Below, piece by piece: positions 62,043 to 64,000 of a stretch of 64,000 bases of DNA (positions are counted from its first letter, which is position 1; each line of letters starts with the position of its first letter). The stretch lies in the NCBI RefSeq assembly GCF_003208175.1, contig NZ_QKMR01000017.1, forward strand, positions 1-64,000. Reading direction: 5' to 3'. The notes beneath the pieces were generated by a model. It had not been told where the DNA came from. It searched no databases and worked only from the letters and a program-made list of their open reading frames with translations. Origin of the DNA: Ruminiclostridium sufflavum DSM 19573 (GTDB lineage: Bacteria; Bacillota; Clostridia; Acetivibrionales; DSM-1351). The position numbers were made by a program, and so were the translations under genes.

Positions 62043-62726
62043 ATGCTTAACAAAGATTATGTTTATAAAGAGCCAGAAGAATGGACTAAAAGAAGAGATA
62101 AAATTAGGCAAGATCAAATTCCCATTGAAAACCTTCAAGAATTAGTTGAGAATGGAGCTAACGAAAGGGAAATCCAAAAAGTTATAAAACAAGATTTGTC
62201 GTTTTTATCTGATTACTTTCAATCCCCACAAGATGAGTATATTTGCTTGACTGAATTACCTATTGGAGATGATATTGTAGATTTTGTTGTATTAACTTCT
62301 CGTTCAAGAATGTTAGTGTATTTAATTGAGGTAAAGGGAGCAGATTTTTTTACAGTTAAAGCAAGCCATTATAAAGGAATGAATGCACATATTCATGATG
62401 CAGTGAAGCAAATTAGTAATCATCTAAGATACATAGATAGTAATTATGAAACGTTTAGAAATTATATACACAAAATTAGACAACAAGTAATTGATGAGAA
62501 GTATAAGCCGAATACCCTTTTAGGGCCTAAAGGGTATTTAGAAGTTGACCCTAATAAAGACATTAAAATTGAAACTGTTGTAATTGGGGGGAAATCTAAA
62601 GATGAATATACTGATAGCAGTGAGAGGACTCAGTTTGAGCGGGATAAATATTGGCTACATGTTTATTCATGGGAGTCATTTTTAAGAAGGGTTGATAAAG
62701 TTCATGGGCACTATTTTAACAAATAA
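62043..62726 (+). CDS. Shedu-like PD-(D/E)xK nuclease (DUF4263)
   Basis: 227 residues from ATG 62043; a longer frame from 62004 has no RBS. A nuclease core is visible: ENLQELVENGANEREIQKVI (helix), LPIGDDIVDFVVL (~73-85, acidic residue) and YLIEVKGADFFT (~93-104, ExK). This is the pattern of DUF4263/SduA, the single-protein Shedu anti-phage nuclease. It is shorter than classical SduA, so an N-terminal sensor may be missing, and the upstream DUF6119-like protein could take that part. The last claim is inference. Confidence 0.72.
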   Translation: MLNKDYVYKEPEEWTKRRDKIRQDQIPIENLQELVENGANEREIQKVIKQDLSFLSDYFQSPQDEYICLTELPIGDDIVDFVVLTSRSRMLVYLIEVKGADFFTVKASHYKGMNAHIHDAVKQISNHLRYIDSNYETFRNYIHKIRQQVIDEKYKPNTLLGPKGYLEVDPNKDIKIETVVIGGKSKDEYTDSSERTQFERDKYWLHVYSWESFLRRVDKVHGHYFNK

Positions 62727-62795
62727 ATATTATGTCATTTGTTAATACAAATGTAATTTTTACTAAGAAAAGGTCATTGATTTAAAGGAGGTAAA

Positions 62796-63299
62796 ATGCA
62801 AAAGAATATAGGAAGCAAAAGGAATATGGAAAGAAGCATTGATGTAGCAACTTGTTATAATGAAATCGCATTAAAAAACTATCAAGCAGCTTCAATTCTT
62901 TTTAATAATAGAATGTATAATGAAGCGAGTTACTTATATATTCAATCCATGGAAAAATCAGTGAAAGAGAAGATATGTAATATAATAGATTCTACTAATC
63001 CGTATTTTGGAAAAGAACTTAAGAATATTGGCCACTCAGTTGAAAAATCAATAGATTTCCTAATTAGCATTTATTGCAGAGGTGATTTGATTTTACAGGA
63101 ACAAATGAAAAATCAGATATGCAATGGGATACTCAAGAATTTTCGCTTTGAGTATTTGAATAATGATTTGAGATATCCGAATTACTATGAAAAAAATAAA
63201 CATTATTCTATGCTAATAATTTCTGAAACAGACTGTCGAGAGATTCAGAATATGGCTAATAATCTAAATAAATACTTAAAAGATTTAAGTAGAGTATAG
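62796..63299 (+). CDS. HEPN-like protein
   Basis: 167 residues, AAAGGAGG before ATG 62796. The helical pattern YQAASILFNNRMYNEASYLY followed by IQSMEKSVKEKI is HEPN-like. The usual HEPN RNase motif R-x4-6-H is not evident, so it may be an inactive or nucleotide-binding type. It lies 70 bp after the nuclease gene in the same direction. Confidence 0.6.
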   Translation: MQKNIGSKRNMERSIDVATCYNEIALKNYQAASILFNNRMYNEASYLYIQSMEKSVKEKICNIIDSTNPYFGKELKNIGHSVEKSIDFLISIYCRGDLILQEQMKNQICNGILKNFRFEYLNNDLRYPNYYEKNKHYSMLIISETDCREIQNMANNLNKYLKDLSRV

Positions 63300-63383
63300 G
63301 ATATGATTTTAACATAGCTATTGTAGGGAGTTAAAAGCTTTCTACAACAGAACAAAAATACTTATATCTAAGGGGGACTATAT

Positions 63384-64000
63384 TTGAATAGTAACAGAGA
63401 CGAATTTCCACAAAATGTAAGAGAGACGATTGCCGAACGCGCAGGATACATATGTTCAAATCCTTTGTGCAATAGATTAACTATAGGCCCATGTGAGGAA
63501 ATTGATGAGAAGTCGTCTAAACATGGCGTAGCATCACATATTTGTGCTGCAAGCCCTAAAGGACCTAGATATGATATAAATCAAACTGAGGATGAGAGAA
63601 AAAGTATTAAAAATGCTATTTGGTTATGCGGATCTTGTTCTATTTTGGTTGATAAAAATAATGGTTTGGATTATCCTAAAGAAGTTTTAAAGGAATGGAA
63701 GAAGAAACATGAAGGTATAATAAAAAAGTATCTTGAAGGCGCAGAAAAACTACGACTTAAAGGAAATCTCAATCAAGAAGAACTTACTTTAGTTAAGCAT
63801 GTAGTAGCTTTTTTAGAGGATAGGGGAGCACTATTTGTAGAATTATTAGCTGAAAATAAAGAATGTGTAATTTTATCAATAAGAGAAATACGGACATTTT
63901 TAACACAAATCAAAGGTAATATTAAAGAAAGTGGTACAAGTTTAGAGGTTTTAGTTTCATTAATGATTAATGACTGTAGAACATTTATGAATACAACTTC
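63384..64000 (+). CDS. HNH endonuclease effector, 3' truncated by the window edge
   Basis: TTG 63384 with GGGGG upstream; the frame runs open to the end of the window (205 codons). The N-terminal ~110 residues form an HNH domain: ERAGYICSNPLCNRLTIGP, then ASHICAASPKGPRYDI and NAIWLCGSCSILVDK, with Cys pairs for zinc. This domain type is the one found in HNH effectors such as Cap5 of CBASS and other defence proteins. The sensor or C-terminal domain is only begun (helical, LVKHVVAFLEDRGALFVELL), so the system cannot be named. Confidence 0.78.
   Translation, partial: MNSNRDEFPQNVRETIAERAGYICSNPLCNRLTIGPCEEIDEKSSKHGVASHICAASPKGPRYDINQTEDERKSIKNAIWLCGSCSILVDKNNGLDYPKEVLKEWKKKHEGIIKKYLEGAEKLRLKGNLNQEELTLVKHVVAFLEDRGALFVELLAENKECVILSIREIRTFLTQIKGNIKESGTSLEVLVSLMINDCRTFMNTT

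Overview
The window looks like low-GC Bacillota, most likely a Clostridia/Lachnospiraceae-type chromosome. The evidence is AT-rich DNA, strong AGGAGG ribosome sites, frequent TTG/GTG starts, large Tn4451/TnpX-type serine recombinases and a Gram-positive Mu-like phage. No rRNA, tRNA, CRISPR array or core metabolic gene was seen. The whole stretch is accessory DNA: mobile elements nested in one another and loaded with defence genes.

Layout. (1) 1-1139: tail of a conjugative element. The 3' end of a group II intron lies inside a TraG/VirD4 coupling-protein gene, followed by a small HTH gene. (2) 1140-2041: non-coding, decayed DNA. (3) 2042-8509: a four-gene restriction-modification operon with a consensus promoter. 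It holds two 5-methylcytosine methyltransferases and a McrB/McrC-like pair, the layout of LlaJI-type systems. (4) 8510-14142: control and mobility genes of an integrative element: ImmA protease, XRE repressor with divergent promoters, a regulator-like gene, a sigma-like gene behind a leader peptide and an SD-masking hairpin, a SHOCT-like protein, and the first genes of a serine-recombinase triplet. (5) 14143-46302: a complete-looking 32.16-kb Mu-like transposable prophage. It is inserted in the middle recombinase gene with a 5-bp target duplication (ATGGA) and TGTA...TACA ends. (6) 46308-49233: the rest of the middle recombinase, the third recombinase and two small genes. (7) 49340-64000: a defence island. 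A membrane protein and a complete type III-like Wadjet operon (JetABCD) sit between two ungapped 175-bp direct repeats, each ending in a promoter, hairpin and RBS. Then come an unassigned two-gene module, a DUF6119/TIGR04141-like protein with a Shedu-like nuclease, a HEPN-like protein, and an HNH nuclease cut by the window edge.

How it fits together. The prophage follows Mu order: repressor, small early genes, MuA, MuB, Gam, GemA, early lysin, Mor, holin, terminase, portal, F, protease/scaffold, capsid, tail sheath and tube, frameshifted chaperone, tape measure, baseplate, fibre. Repressor operators, transposase sites at both ends and an inverted 'moron' gene with its own promoter and terminator can be read directly. 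The prophage splits a recombinase-like gene that lacks a catalytic domain and leaves both catalytic recombinases intact.

The least-described parts are the duplicated promoter leader that carries unrelated defence cassettes, the overlapping gene pair at 57205-60163, the membrane protein ahead of Wadjet, and the DUF6119/Shedu-like pair. Functions come from recognising motifs by eye; no database search was run.
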